Shown: piece after piece, positions 17,221-26,859 of the stretch | Layout: each line of letters starts with the position of its first letter | Numbering within the stretch: the stretch's first letter is position 1 | DNA from: G963666935 sp963666935 | GTDB taxonomy: Bacteria > Bacillota > Clostridia > Christensenellales > CAG-138 | Assembly (NCBI GenBank): GCA_963666935.1 | Contig: OY762936.1 | Location: forward strand, 744,001-808,000 | Length of the DNA stretch: 64,000 bases | Direction of reading: 5' to 3' | Notes under the pieces: model-generated | Told to the model about the DNA's origin: nothing | The model's database searches: none | The model's input: only the letters and a program-made list of their open reading frames with translations | Made by a program: the position numbers and the translations under genes

Positions 17221-18201
17221 ATGGCGGGAATAGAACAAATTAAAGGATCGTCTTCTTCTCTCGTAAGAACCGATTACGGAAATGACAATTCTCTGGCGTA
17301 TATTATGAGAAACGAAACAGGAGAGGGCGTTGTTGTCTCCTATGAAATCATGGACGGTGTTTGCGTTCTGTACGGCGATTTTCATATGGAGAGCATGTGC
17401 AGTGAAATGGAGCATAATGCCGATTTGCTTTGTTTGGATTATTGCTATGAGGGTAGAATGGAATGGCATTTGCCCGACGGTGTATGCTTTTTTCAGCAGG
17501 CACATGATTTGTACGTGGATGACAGGCGGCATACATGCAGCAGCTTTTTTTTGCCGCTAAGACACTATCATTCAATAACCGTAGCATTCTTTCTTCCCGA
17601 AGCGCAAGCATCGCTGGAAAAGCATTTCGACGGCTTTCCGGTGGAGATCAGCAGGTTGAAAAAAGAATTTACGAACATTTCTTGTCCGTATTTAATTCGC
17701 AATAATCCCGATTTAGACAAAATATTCTATGACATCAGAAATGCAGGTGAAAAAAACAAGCAGACATACATCGAGATGAAGATTTTTGAGTTATTATTGT
17801 ATTTAGACTCGATAAGCGACTTAAAGTTCGAAGCAAAGAATGAATATTTTTATAAATCGCATGTATCCAAGATAAAACAAATCCACCAGCTGCTCACTGA
17901 TGATTTGGAGCATCGTTTCACAATTGAGGAGCTATCGCAAAGGTTTGAGATGCCAATAAGCGCAATGACAAGCTGCTTTAAGGGCGTGTACGGGAATACG
18001 GTGTACGCATATATGCGAGGGTGTCGTATGGAATATGCCTCGAAAATGCTTCTGCAAACCGATATGTCCGTTGCCAATATTGGGTTGACGGTGGGATATG
18101 TTAATCCCAGCAAGTTTTCCGCAGCGTTTAAGCAGGAAGTAGGCTTAACACCTAATGAATATAAGAAACGTAAAATTGATAGTTTAAGGAGCACGCCATG
18201 A
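17221..18201 (+). CDS. AraC-family transcriptional regulator
   Basis: A 326-residue regulator. The N-terminal 210 residues form a sensor region without a motif I can name. The C-terminal AraC/XylS DNA-binding domain spans about 225-320, with two helix-turn-helix units (FTIEELSQRFEMPISAMTSCF and the GLTVGYVNPSKFSAAFKQEVG segment that matches the family signature). AGGTG precedes the ATG. Its stop overlaps the start of the first ABC gene, so it belongs to the transport operon. By analogy with YbtA in Yersinia, it probably activates the transporter when the metal chelate is sensed; this is inference. Confidence 0.88.
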   Translation: MAGIEQIKGSSSSLVRTDYGNDNSLAYIMRNETGEGVVVSYEIMDGVCVLYGDFHMESMCSEMEHNADLLCLDYCYEGRMEWHLPDGVCFFQQAHDLYVDDRRHTCSSFFLPLRHYHSITVAFFLPEAQASLEKHFDGFPVEISRLKKEFTNISCPYLIRNNPDLDKIFYDIRNAGEKNKQTYIEMKIFELLLYLDSISDLKFEAKNEYFYKSHVSKIKQIHQLLTDDLEHRFTIEELSQRFEMPISAMTSCFKGVYGNTVYAYMRGCRMEYASKMLLQTDMSVANIGLTVGYVNPSKFSAAFKQEVGLTPNEYKKRKIDSLRSTP

Positions 18202-19955
18202 AAGAACATTGGATTAAAACAATATTTAAGCACGCAAAAGACTGCAAGGGAAAAATGATTGCATCAGTCCTTTTTGCAATTATTGGCGTGTTTGGCGGAT
18301 TGGTGCCCTACTATGGTGTGTATAACCTTGTGGTCATATTAACTGGGGATTCGCCAACAATTAGCGATGCAATCCCGTGGGTTTTGATTTGTCTCGCGGG
18401 CTATGTAATAAAGCTTGTTTTTCATGCCATGTCTACGGCGCTGTCCCACATATCGGCGTATACCATTTTGAATAATCTTCGGCTGAAAATATGTGAAAGG
18501 CTGATGGGCGCACCGCTTGGCGTTGTCATTAATGAAAAGGTCGGGCGAATTAAAAATGCCGTAATTGACAGAGTTGAGACTATCGAGCTTCCCATAGCAC
18601 ATATGATACCTGAAGGCTTATCCAATATTTTGCTTGCCCTCAGTGTTGTTGCGTATTTAATCAGCGTTGATTACAGAATGGCGCTTGCGGCGATGATCCC
18701 CATCCCTATAGCGCTTGCTATCGGCGTTATCACGCTTAATAACTATACCGAGAAGTACAAAAACGCTATGAAGATAAACGACCATGTCAACAGTGTTATT
18801 GTTGAATATGCCGAGGGCATAAAAGAGATAAAAATGTTTAATCAAACCGATATGTCTTATAAAAAATTTGAAAAAGCCGTAAGCGGCTTTAAAAATCACA
18901 TGCTTGATTGGAGTAAAAGTGTTATGGCACCGCTTGGCCTTATGATGGCGTTGCTGCCCACGACACTGTTGGGGATTGTTCCCATTGGAATTATTCTAAG
19001 TCAAAACGGTGCTCTTACTCCGGCGGAATTTGTGCTTTGCGTAGCATTGGGGATCGGCATAGCGCCTCCTCTGATAAATCTTTCTACTTTTGTCAACGAC
19101 ATGAAGATGATCCAATACGCAGTAAACGATACAAGTGAATTCCTGAATGTGGAGCAGCTGCACAACAGCGAAGCAGATGCGGTAATAAAAAATCACAGCA
19201 TCGAATTTAAAGATGTTTCTTTCTCTTATAACGAGGAAGCACAAGTGCTGAAAAATATAAACTTGAAGCTGTCTCAGAACACGTTTTGCGCATTAGTTGG
19301 TCCTTCGGGAAGCGGAAAATCAACCATGGCAAAGCTGATTGCGCGATTTTGGGACGTTTCCTCCGGTGATATCACCATCGGCGGTATAAGCCTTCGGGAC
19401 ATTCCGTTAAAACAGCTGGCGCAGACCGTAAGCTTTGTGACTCAGGATAATTTCCTCTTTGATTGTTCTCTGCTCGAAAATATCCGAATGGGAAATCCGG
19501 AGGCCGGTGACGAAGCCGTGATACAGGCGGCAAAGAAGGCGCGCTGCCATGACTTCATAAGTGCGCTTGAAAACGGATATGACACAACAGCCGGAGAGGC
19601 GGGGAACCGGCTGTCCGGCGGCGAGAAGCAACGGATCAGTATAGCGCGGGCGATTTTAAAGGATGCCCCTATCGTTATCCTGGATGAAGCAACAACATAC
19701 ACAGATCCTGAAAACGAATGGGAAATACAAAAATCCATTTCAGCTCTGGCAAAGGGAAAAACCTTAGTGGTTATCGCACATCGTCTTTCAACCATTACCC
19801 ACGCCGATAAAATCATTTTAATCGATAAGGGAGAAATAACGGCAATGGATCGTCACGAAAGGCTTCTTGAAGAAAGCAAAGTTTATCATAGCATGTGGCA
19901 AGCGCACATTGATTCAAAATGCTGGACACCCAAGAGAGGTAAGGCATATGTTTAA
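18198..19955 (+). CDS. ABC transporter, fused permease/ATPase, YbtP/IrtA-like (second pair, first half)
   Basis: A 585-residue half-transporter with membrane helices to about residue 310. The ATPase domain has Walker A GPSGSGKST near 371, signature LSGGEKQR near 472 and Walker B IVILDEATTYTDPENEWE. The ATG overlaps the AraC stop by 4 bases, and the gene overlaps its partner by 8. The TYTDPENE sequence after Walker B parallels AFADPENE in the 158-1939 protein, so the two pairs are paralogous types. Likely part of a heterodimeric importer of a metal chelate. Confidence 0.86.
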   Translation: MKEHWIKTIFKHAKDCKGKMIASVLFAIIGVFGGLVPYYGVYNLVVILTGDSPTISDAIPWVLICLAGYVIKLVFHAMSTALSHISAYTILNNLRLKICERLMGAPLGVVINEKVGRIKNAVIDRVETIELPIAHMIPEGLSNILLALSVVAYLISVDYRMALAAMIPIPIALAIGVITLNNYTEKYKNAMKINDHVNSVIVEYAEGIKEIKMFNQTDMSYKKFEKAVSGFKNHMLDWSKSVMAPLGLMMALLPTTLLGIVPIGIILSQNGALTPAEFVLCVALGIGIAPPLINLSTFVNDMKMIQYAVNDTSEFLNVEQLHNSEADAVIKNHSIEFKDVSFSYNEEAQVLKNINLKLSQNTFCALVGPSGSGKSTMAKLIARFWDVSSGDITIGGISLRDIPLKQLAQTVSFVTQDNFLFDCSLLENIRMGNPEAGDEAVIQAAKKARCHDFISALENGYDTTAGEAGNRLSGGEKQRISIARAILKDAPIVILDEATTYTDPENEWEIQKSISALAKGKTLVVIAHRLSTITHADKIILIDKGEITAMDRHERLLEESKVYHSMWQAHIDSKCWTPKRGKAYV

Positions 19956-21693
19956 AACATTAAGAACTGTTATACGCTGGACGGGCAAATATAAGAAAAC
20001 GATGTACCTAGGCTGTGTAAGCGCGTTTTTCGCCACCATTTTTAAAATTCTTCCGCTTATGCTGGGCGCCTATTCGGTGCATTACATTATACTTGACGCA
20101 AAAGGCGTGTCACCACTTTCCGAACACCTGGCGTTGTACATGGCTTTAGGGATAGGTATTGCGATATTGCTTAACGCATTGTTTAATTATTTTCGCTTTT
20201 CAACGCTGGACATGGCCGGGTACAAAGCAACTGCAGACGAGCGAATCCATGTGGGAAACGTGCTTAAACGAGTACCGCTAGGATACTTTGAAAAGCATAA
20301 AACCGGGGATATTACTGCCACAATCTCCTCGGAGCTTTCATTGCTCGAAGGTGTGGGAATGAAATCGGTAATCGCTGTTGTTGAGGGATATATTACCACA
20401 GCTGCAATACTGCTCTGCCTTTTGTTTTTCAATCCTGTCACGGCGTTAATCGGCCTTTTGGGCGTATGCGTGTCCTTTATATTTTTGAATATGGTAAATA
20501 AGCTTGGAAAAAGGGTTGTGCCAATGGTTCATAAAGCGCACGAGGATATGACCCGCAGCGTGATTGAATATCTACATGGTCTTAGTCAGATAAAATCATA
20601 TGGAAATGAAGGCAAGGCGTTAGGCTCCATACGAAAAGCGTTTAGAGATAGTCGTGATACCAACATTAAAGCCGAGATAAGCTATGCACCGATAGATGCC
20701 TTGTACGGAGCATCGTTAAAGCTGGCTGCAGGCGGCATAATTTTTGTTGTTTCACTGCTTACGATTGACGGCGGAATGAGTTTGCTCTATTCGGTTATGA
20801 TGCTGATGTTCACCTTTTCGATTTTTGCCTCCATAGAAGGTGCTGGTGGCTCAATACATATGCTTAACATTATTGAGAGCAATATCAATAAATTGAATAG
20901 CTTAAAGCAAAGCGCGTTCATTGACGAAGACGGCAAAGATATAGCGCTTTCCGATTACAGCGTTGAGTTTGAAAATGTCTCATTTGCATATGACTCTACA
21001 GAGGTAGTAAAAAATGTATCGTTTGAAATGCCCGAAAACAGTATGACTGCAATTGTAGGTCCCTCCGGCGGCGGCAAAACGACTCTCTGCAATCTGATTG
21101 CACGATTTTATGACGTGAAAAGCGGTGCTGTGAAAATCGGCGGACACAATGTACGGGAGCTTACCTGCGACAGTCTTCTGAAAAATATCAGCATGGTGTT
21201 TCAAAATGTTTATCTTTTCCATGATACCATAGCGAATAATATTAAACTCGGTAATCCCAATGCCACGGAGGATGAGGTAATGTCGGCAGCAAAAAAGGCG
21301 CGCTGCCATGAGTTCATTTCAGAATTGCCGGAGGGCTATGAAACGATAGTCGGCGAAAGCGGCAGCACATTATCCGGCGGAGAAAAACAGCGTATATCAA
21401 TAGCAAGAGCTATACTCAAGGATGCGCCGATTGTAATGCTGGATGAGGCAACCGCGAGCATTGACCCTGAAAACGAGCACTATATCCAAGGTGCGATCAA
21501 CGAATTGACGAAGGGTAAGACCGTGATCACGATCGCACATAAGTTATCCACAATCGAAAACGCGGACAATATTATCGTCATGAAAGACGGCAGAGTTTCA
21601 CAGCAAGGCAAGCATGAAGATTTGGTGAAGACCGAGGGCGTGTATAGGAAATTTATAGAAATCAGGAAAACAGCCGAGGGCTGGAGTATATAA
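19948..21693 (+). CDS. ABC transporter, fused permease/ATPase, YbtQ/IrtB-like (second pair, second half)
   Basis: A 581-residue half-transporter. The start at 19948 follows GAGAGGTAAGG, and the reading frame overlaps the previous gene by 8 bases. Membrane helices fill about residues 15-300. The ATPase domain shows Walker A GPSGGGKTT near 371, signature LSGGEKQR near 473 and Walker B IVMLDEATASIDPENEH. Partner of the preceding gene. Its sequence is closer in style to the other second half at 1936 than to exporters of drugs. A 16-base gap with GGAGG leads to the ECF genes. Confidence 0.86.
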   Translation: MFKTLRTVIRWTGKYKKTMYLGCVSAFFATIFKILPLMLGAYSVHYIILDAKGVSPLSEHLALYMALGIGIAILLNALFNYFRFSTLDMAGYKATADERIHVGNVLKRVPLGYFEKHKTGDITATISSELSLLEGVGMKSVIAVVEGYITTAAILLCLLFFNPVTALIGLLGVCVSFIFLNMVNKLGKRVVPMVHKAHEDMTRSVIEYLHGLSQIKSYGNEGKALGSIRKAFRDSRDTNIKAEISYAPIDALYGASLKLAAGGIIFVVSLLTIDGGMSLLYSVMMLMFTFSIFASIEGAGGSIHMLNIIESNINKLNSLKQSAFIDEDGKDIALSDYSVEFENVSFAYDSTEVVKNVSFEMPENSMTAIVGPSGGGKTTLCNLIARFYDVKSGAVKIGGHNVRELTCDSLLKNISMVFQNVYLFHDTIANNIKLGNPNATEDEVMSAAKKARCHEFISELPEGYETIVGESGSTLSGGEKQRISIARAILKDAPIVMLDEATASIDPENEHYIQGAINELTKGKTVITIAHKLSTIENADNIIVMKDGRVSQQGKHEDLVKTEGVYRKFIEIRKTAEGWSI

Positions 21694-21709
21694 TCAGGAG
21701 GTCATTAAA

Positions 21710-22312
21710 ATGAGCAAAGTAAATTTAAAGGAAAAAAACAAAAACAAGCTTTCGGTAAGAGACTATATTACAATGGCACTTATATTGGTTCTGGGGTATG
21801 TGGTGCGTTCGGTTATCGGCATACCTATGAGTTTGAGCATTGCGGGCAATCTATTTATAGATGCCGTGAGCGCTCTCCTTTTGGGTACAATATTTATGCT
21901 GTTTTACACAAAGGTCAACAAAAAGTGGGCAAAAATGATTTTCGGCATAGTTCTTGCCTTGATACAGGCTATGAGTTTTTGGCCAAGCAGTGTATTTCTA
22001 GCGTTGGGCGGGATCATCGCGGAAGTAATATGGCAAAAGGCGGGTAAAGAAAAATTCGGTACGCTGGTCGCTTGCTTTACCGTGCAAATCACCGCTTGGT
22101 ATTTAGGAAATTATGTGCCGCTTATTCTGTTCACGGGTGCAATGAGTACTTTAAGCGAGCAATATGTGGAGATGTATACGGCGGTTCTCGATTTTGCTGC
22201 CGGCCCTATGTTTTTCGTTGGGCTTGCCGCAGTAATCATCTGCTGTGTAATTGGCGCTTTCATTGGAAAGCTGCTCCTTAAGAAGCACTTTATCAAAGCG
22301 GGAATCGTATAA
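21710..22312 (+). CDS. ECF transporter S component, MptD/Trep_Strep family
   Basis: A 200-residue membrane protein with about six hydrophobic helices. It begins with a basic stretch, then SVRDYITMALILVLGYVVRSVIG. The length, helix pattern and position directly before T and A genes identify a substrate-specific (S) component of an energy-coupling-factor transporter; it most resembles the MptD (Trep_Strep) group. TCAGGAGG precedes the ATG. The substrate is not known from sequence. Being inside an operon with YbtPQ-like proteins suggests a chelate or a small cofactor linked to metals. Confidence 0.8.
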   Translation: MSKVNLKEKNKNKLSVRDYITMALILVLGYVVRSVIGIPMSLSIAGNLFIDAVSALLLGTIFMLFYTKVNKKWAKMIFGIVLALIQAMSFWPSSVFLALGGIIAEVIWQKAGKEKFGTLVACFTVQITAWYLGNYVPLILFTGAMSTLSEQYVEMYTAVLDFAAGPMFFVGLAAVIICCVIGAFIGKLLLKKHFIKAGIV

Positions 22313-22314
22313 GT

Positions 22315-23031
22315 ATGTTATTAAACGAGAACCGGGGGAATGTTATCGGAGAATTAGACCCGAGAATGAAACTGCTGATCATGCTCGCGTGTACGGTCTG
22401 CACTTTTTTATCAGCCGACCGATATGCGCTTATGCTCAACTACGCGCTGATTTTGGTGCTGTTTTTCGCCGCCGGGCTCTTTAGAAAGGGCGTAAAGGTT
22501 TTCATATACGTCGCTGTTTTGCTGCTGCTCGATTTTGTATCCCCGTATATCGCAAATGAGCAATTAAGGAATATTGCAGGAGCTCTGTTATATTTTGTGC
22601 AGCGGTTCTCGGCAATTATAATAATGGCAATATGGGTAGCGGGAAAAACGCGGATAGGCGATTTCATAACCGCTATGGAAAATATGCATGCCCCAAAGGG
22701 TATAACAATTACTTTGGCGGTTGCTTTCAGATATATTCCCACCGTCAAGCAGGAATTTTATTATATAAAGAACACAATGAAGCTTCGGGGAATTGGAATT
22801 ACTCCTAAAAATATCGTTTTACGCCCTTTAAAAACCATAGAATACGCAATCGTACCACTCATCATTCGATACTTTACCATAGCGGACGAGCTTTCGGCCT
22901 CTGCGATGACAAGAGGCCTTGATTTGGAAACCAAGCGGGTTTCCTATCGCGAGATAAAGCTTAAAGCGGGGGATTATTTATCAGTCGCACTATTTACATG
23001 CGCGGCTGTTTCGATAAGCATTTTTTCATAA
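22315..23031 (+). CDS. ECF transporter T component (EcfT-like permease)
   Basis: A 238-residue membrane protein with an N-terminal DPRMKLLIMLACTV motif, several helices, and in the second half the coupling segment MKLRGIGITPKN with the downstream ASAMTRGLD element, both typical of EcfT/CbiQ proteins (the ARG/SRG-type motifs that contact the ATPases). It starts two bases after the S-component stop. It couples the S component to the dual ATPase encoded next. Confidence 0.88.
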   Translation: MLLNENRGNVIGELDPRMKLLIMLACTVCTFLSADRYALMLNYALILVLFFAAGLFRKGVKVFIYVAVLLLLDFVSPYIANEQLRNIAGALLYFVQRFSAIIIMAIWVAGKTRIGDFITAMENMHAPKGITITLAVAFRYIPTVKQEFYYIKNTMKLRGIGITPKNIVLRPLKTIEYAIVPLIIRYFTIADELSASAMTRGLDLETKRVSYREIKLKAGDYLSVALFTCAAVSISIFS

Positions 23032-23042
23032 GGGGAATTTTC

Positions 23043-24437
23043 TTGATAAAAATAAATAATGTTAATTTTCTATATGCATCGGAGGACGAAGGCGCACTGA
23101 AGAATATAAACTTAAACATAAACGCCAATGAATTCGTGCTTCTTCTGGGAAGCAGCGGCTCAGGCAAAACCTCGATTACGCGACTGTTTAATGCCTTGAT
23201 ACCTGATTTTTACGATGGCAATTTGAGCGGAAGTATCACCGTAGACGGCAAAAGCACCGCTGAGTATACAATCCAAGAGTTATCACACACGGTAGGCAGC
23301 GTGTTCCAGGACCCCAGAAGTCAGTTCTTTGCAATGGACACAACAGGTGAGCTTGCTTTTTCGTGCGAAAATGCGGGACTTAAGCGAGAGGAAACATTGA
23401 CAAGAATAAAAGATGCGGTGGAGCTTTTTGAAATCGAACGGCTGCTTGGCAAGTCGGTGCTCAGCCTTTCCAGCGGCGAAAAGCAGATGATTGCAATCGC
23501 TTCGGTTTATGCAAGGCGACCAAAGATATTGGTTTTTGACGAGCCGTCAGCCAATCTTGATAATAATTCGGTGGAAAGACTACGGAAGATTCTGCAAAAG
23601 CTAAAGGACAAAGGTCATACGATCATTATATCAGAACACCGAATTCATTATTTGGCGGACTTATGCGACAGGGCGGTTATAATTGAAAACGGTAAAATTA
23701 AGCAGGAAATGTCAGGCGATATGTTAAGAAGCCAAACCAATGAGGCTCTGCATAAAATCGGTCTTCGTGCTATTCATATGGATTGTTTTCTTAATATGCA
23801 AAATGAAGCGAAATCGGGAGAGTCTTTGCTGAAGCTGAAAAATATTAGTTTTCAATATAAAAATGGCAAGAGACTGCTTGAGAATGTGAATATGGATATA
23901 GCCCGCGGTGAAGTTTTAGGGATTACAGGGCAAAACGGCACGGGAAAAACCACGCTTTTAGAAATCATCTGTGGAATTAGAAAACAGAATAATGGTGATA
24001 TATATATTCACAGTAAGAATTGCAAAGCTAAGGAGAGAATTAAAAATACATACCTTGTCATGCAGGACAGCGATTATCAGCTTTTTACCGAAAGCGTGAA
24101 AAAAGAAATAGTATTGGGCTGCAAAATGGAAGGTGCTCTTGCGGCAAAAGGCAAAAAGGTTCTGGAGAGCATGAATTTAACCAAGTATTTAGAGCGGCAT
24201 CCCGCCTCGTTATCCGGCGGACAAAAGCAAAGACTTTGCATCGCGGTTGCCTGCATGAAAGATGCTGATATTATCTGCTTTGACGAACCCACAAGTGGGC
24301 TTGACTATAATTCAATGCTTAATGTAGTTGGGCTTCTAAGTGATTTGGCAATGCAGGGCAAAGCCGTTATCGTAACCAGCCATGACCACGAATTTATGTC
24401 GTTATGCTGCACAACTGTTTATGCGTTTGATGTTTGA
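23043..24437 (+). CDS. ECF transporter ATPase, fused A-A' (two ABC domains)
   Basis: A 464-residue protein with two ATP-binding domains. Domain 1 has Walker A GSSGSGKTS near residue 36, signature LSSGEKQM and Walker B ILVFDEPSANLD. Domain 2 has Walker A GQNGTGKTT near 302, signature LSGGQKQR and Walker B IICFDEPTSGLD. The first signature (LSSGE) deviates from LSGG. I place the start at TTG 23043, after AAGGGGAA. An ATG at 22998 lies inside the T gene and lacks a site. It drives the S/T pair and completes a dedicated (group I-like) ECF system. Confidence 0.87.
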   Translation: MIKINNVNFLYASEDEGALKNINLNINANEFVLLLGSSGSGKTSITRLFNALIPDFYDGNLSGSITVDGKSTAEYTIQELSHTVGSVFQDPRSQFFAMDTTGELAFSCENAGLKREETLTRIKDAVELFEIERLLGKSVLSLSSGEKQMIAIASVYARRPKILVFDEPSANLDNNSVERLRKILQKLKDKGHTIIISEHRIHYLADLCDRAVIIENGKIKQEMSGDMLRSQTNEALHKIGLRAIHMDCFLNMQNEAKSGESLLKLKNISFQYKNGKRLLENVNMDIARGEVLGITGQNGTGKTTLLEIICGIRKQNNGDIYIHSKNCKAKERIKNTYLVMQDSDYQLFTESVKKEIVLGCKMEGALAAKGKKVLESMNLTKYLERHPASLSGGQKQRLCIAVACMKDADIICFDEPTSGLDYNSMLNVVGLLSDLAMQGKAVIVTSHDHEFMSLCCTTVYAFDV

Positions 24438-24490
24438 CATGTGCACAGCATTGTATAAGCTTTCTTTCCACAAAAAACAGGGAGCTATTT

Positions 24491-24898
24491 ATGAAATCCA
24501 CAACTCCATCACAGGAAAATTATCTCAGATCAATAATAATGCTTTCACCCGGCAATAACGGCGTCCGTATATCTGATATGGCGGTAAAGCTTGATGTAAG
24601 CAAAGCCAGTGTATGCGTTGCGGCAAATAATTTGGAACAGCTTGACCTGATAGAAAGGGATCATAGCCGCCTCGTATACCTTACGCCAAAAGGCAAAGAG
24701 TTTGCATACCGGTTGTTGGATAAGCACTCAATAATAAAAGCGTTTTTAATTGAGATATTACAGATTGATGCCGAAACAGCGCAAAAAGATGCTTGTGCAA
24801 TGGAACATCTGGTAAGCGACGACACCCTTTGCTCAATGTGCAACCGAACACCTCTGACAGTCAAAAAGAACACCTGTCTCCAGTGGCATGTACATTAA
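24491..24898 (+). CDS. DtxR-family metal-dependent regulator, second copy, with altered C-terminus
   Basis: A 135-residue DtxR/MntR-type protein: winged helix with ISDMAVKLDVSKASVCVAANNL, then a dimer domain with AETAQKDACAMEHLVSDDTLCSMC. The start at 24491 follows GGGAG. The last 18 or so residues (NRTPLTVKKNTCLQWHVH) do not look like the family, and their DNA, read on the other strand, contains TCHW of a DUF255 relic, so the end may have been replaced at a rearrangement junction. The extra Cys pair CSMC could bind metal. It likely reports metal status to the adjacent uptake operon. Confidence 0.8.
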   Translation: MKSTTPSQENYLRSIIMLSPGNNGVRISDMAVKLDVSKASVCVAANNLEQLDLIERDHSRLVYLTPKGKEFAYRLLDKHSIIKAFLIEILQIDAETAQKDACAMEHLVSDDTLCSMCNRTPLTVKKNTCLQWHVH

Positions 24899-24909
24899 AG
24901 TAACCTAAT

Positions 24910-25074
24910 TCAGCTATACCCAATAGAAAGGAAAACCGGCTTATCGTCGGCCTCCGCTTTTGCAAAGGCTTCCTCGCACCACGGCCACCAATCCACGGGA
25001 TTATAGGCATGTTGGAGCAGATAAGGCGATTTCTCGTTTATCAGTCTATTGGGTATTCGTGTTGAATTTGTCAC
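24910..25074 (-). pseudogene. DUF255 (YyaL/thioredoxin-like) protein, N-terminal fragment
   Basis: A GTG at 25074 behind a perfect AAAGGAGGTGA opens 54 residues: PNRLINEKSPYLLQHAYNP then VDWWPWCEEAFAKAEADDKP and VFLSIGYS. This is the N-terminus of the DUF255/spermatogenesis-associated 20 family, normally about 650 residues. A TGA stop follows exactly where the family has its STCHWCH active-site motif. In the same frame, 21 bases on (24891-24880), TCHW appears before similarity ends. So the gene has an intact start but was cut off by rearrangement near the regulator at 24898. Confidence 0.8.
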
Positions 25075-25132
25075 AGGGCATCACCTCCTTTTAATATTAA
25101 ACTCCTTTGTAGTATGCGCAGAAATGCGGCGG

Positions 25133-26640
25133 TTATTTGTACTCAATTTCGATACTCGCATCGTTGCCGTTCCTTGTCCAGACGATTTTTTCAATTATGG
25201 TTCTGTATAGCTCGTTACGCTCCTTTGGGGTGCCGGCTGTGGCAACCTGTTCCCAGAAGGAGTTGATCCGTTCAAGCCGATCCATTGGGGTTGCAAGCGC
25301 CATTGCCTTTAACTGTCGGTTTAGTTCAGTAATCTCACTTTTTGTTTTGGCGATTTCGCCAGTCCATTTGTTGCGCCTGCTTAACCAATCGGTCCGTGTA
25401 TAATCACCCAACTCATAGCTTTCATTTATGCGCTCAAGTGCCTTTTGCTCTTTTTCGAGCTGCTGCTTTTTTTCTTCCAGTTGTAGCAGCAGCCGCTTTT
25501 TCAGCTTTTCCTCGGCTGTGTCATTCTCAATCAAGAATTGGTCTTTGTATTTTTTCACTTCCTCTAAAACCAGATCTTCAATCACGGATGATTTCACACC
25601 TTTGTTATCGCACTTGTTACCGTAGGGGTCTTTATACCAACAGGGTTTCATTAGCTCAAGCCCATTCTCTTTTACAAGAAAGCTATGGGTATGCCCACAC
25701 TTTCCGCATTTTACCAATCCGCTCAATGCGTAAACCCCTTCTCTCGCGCGATAGGTATCTTTTGCCTTGTATTCAATAAATCCTTTATCCTCTCATGTTC
25801 CTCAACGGTTTTAACGGCTTCATGGCGATTTTCAACCACAATCCATTCCTCCATTGGAAGCATTTGGGCGGATTTTGCATCAGAATTTTTATGCTTATGA
25901 TTATCACCAAATGATTTGTTGCTGATGACCTTACCAAGGTGCGTTTCGTCTAACGCCAACCGATAAATCTGCGCCCCGTGCCATAAATCGCCTCGTGCTG
26001 ATGGGATGTGCTGATTGTTGAGATCCTGAGCGATAGCAGGGCTAGTCGTCCCTGCCAAAATGGCTTCGATGATGTAGCGGTAAGTCTTTAGCTTGACCTC
26101 GTTGACCACCAATCCTTTGGGGTTATACTTGTCAAGGTATCGTTGGTATTCATAGGGATACGGGGGGATTCCATTCGTCCAATCACCACGCCGTGCGCCA
26201 AATTTTTTCCCCTGTCTTAAGCGTTTTTTTATCATCTTGTATTCCTGCCTTGCGAAAAAGCCCTTAAAATCGGCCATGGTGTCATGCTCGTCATTATTCA
26301 GATCCAACTCCGTCTCCGGTGTAATAATTAAAGTATTGGATTTTTGGAAGGTCTTTTTTATTCGGTCTTGTTGCCCTAAATCTCCCCGGCTCAATCTATC
26401 ATAATCCACAACGCAAACAGCATCGAACATACCATCTTCAACATCCCGCAACAGCTCTATCATTTTAGGGCGCATATCAATGCTATCGGAGGTGCCTACT
26501 TCCGCATACTCAGTATAGGTATAGCCCCGTCTATTGCATAAATCGACTAGGGCAGCACGATGCTTCTCTAAGTTCTCATCGCTCTCTGCCCTCGATTTTC
26601 TGATATAGTTAGCGACATATTTTACGTCGCACGTCTCCAT
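25133..26640 (-). pseudogene. Large serine recombinase, split by one frameshift
   Basis: The N-terminal 305 residues hold the resolvase domain (catalytic Ser in YIRKSRAES, later DYDRLSRGDLG) and the recombinase domain (RQGKKFGARRGDWTNGIPPYPY). The frame ends at FTH-stop. If the GGGG run (25735-25738) had one more base, it would continue GVYALSGLVKCGKCGHTHSF, the zinc-ribbon domain present in the second open segment, followed by a long coiled coil (about residues 60-130 of that part). A GGGGGGAAG site precedes the ATG at 26640. Such enzymes insert or excise mobile elements. A sequencing slip in the G run is possible. Confidence 0.85.
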
Positions 26641-26655
26641 ACGCTTCCCCCCCGT

Positions 26656-26859
26656 TTAAATGCTGTTGGCTCTTTTGCAGCCCATACCGTCTTGGCTATC
26701 AACATAATCTCGATATAGCTGAAAGAGCTTGTTGCTGAAACTGTTTATTGCGGCTCGGCTTGGGGTGTTAGAGGATCAAGTTATAATTAACCCGTCTCTT
26801 CTAACGACTCTTTCCCTCGTCGGCTTAGGGAAGCATATCTTGAGTTCTGATTGCCTCAT
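26656..26859 (-). other. Short open frame with internal TGA just upstream of the serine recombinase
   Basis: Read on the minus strand, an ATG at 26859 gives 27 residues (KICFPKPTRERVVRRDGL) and a TGA at 26778-26776. The same frame then continues without another stop for 40 codons (NSFSNKLFQLYRDYVDSQDG) to TAA at 26658-26656, fifteen bases before the recombinase start. I do not recognise the product. It could be a small accessory protein of the element, a decayed gene, or chance. Confidence 0.3.
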
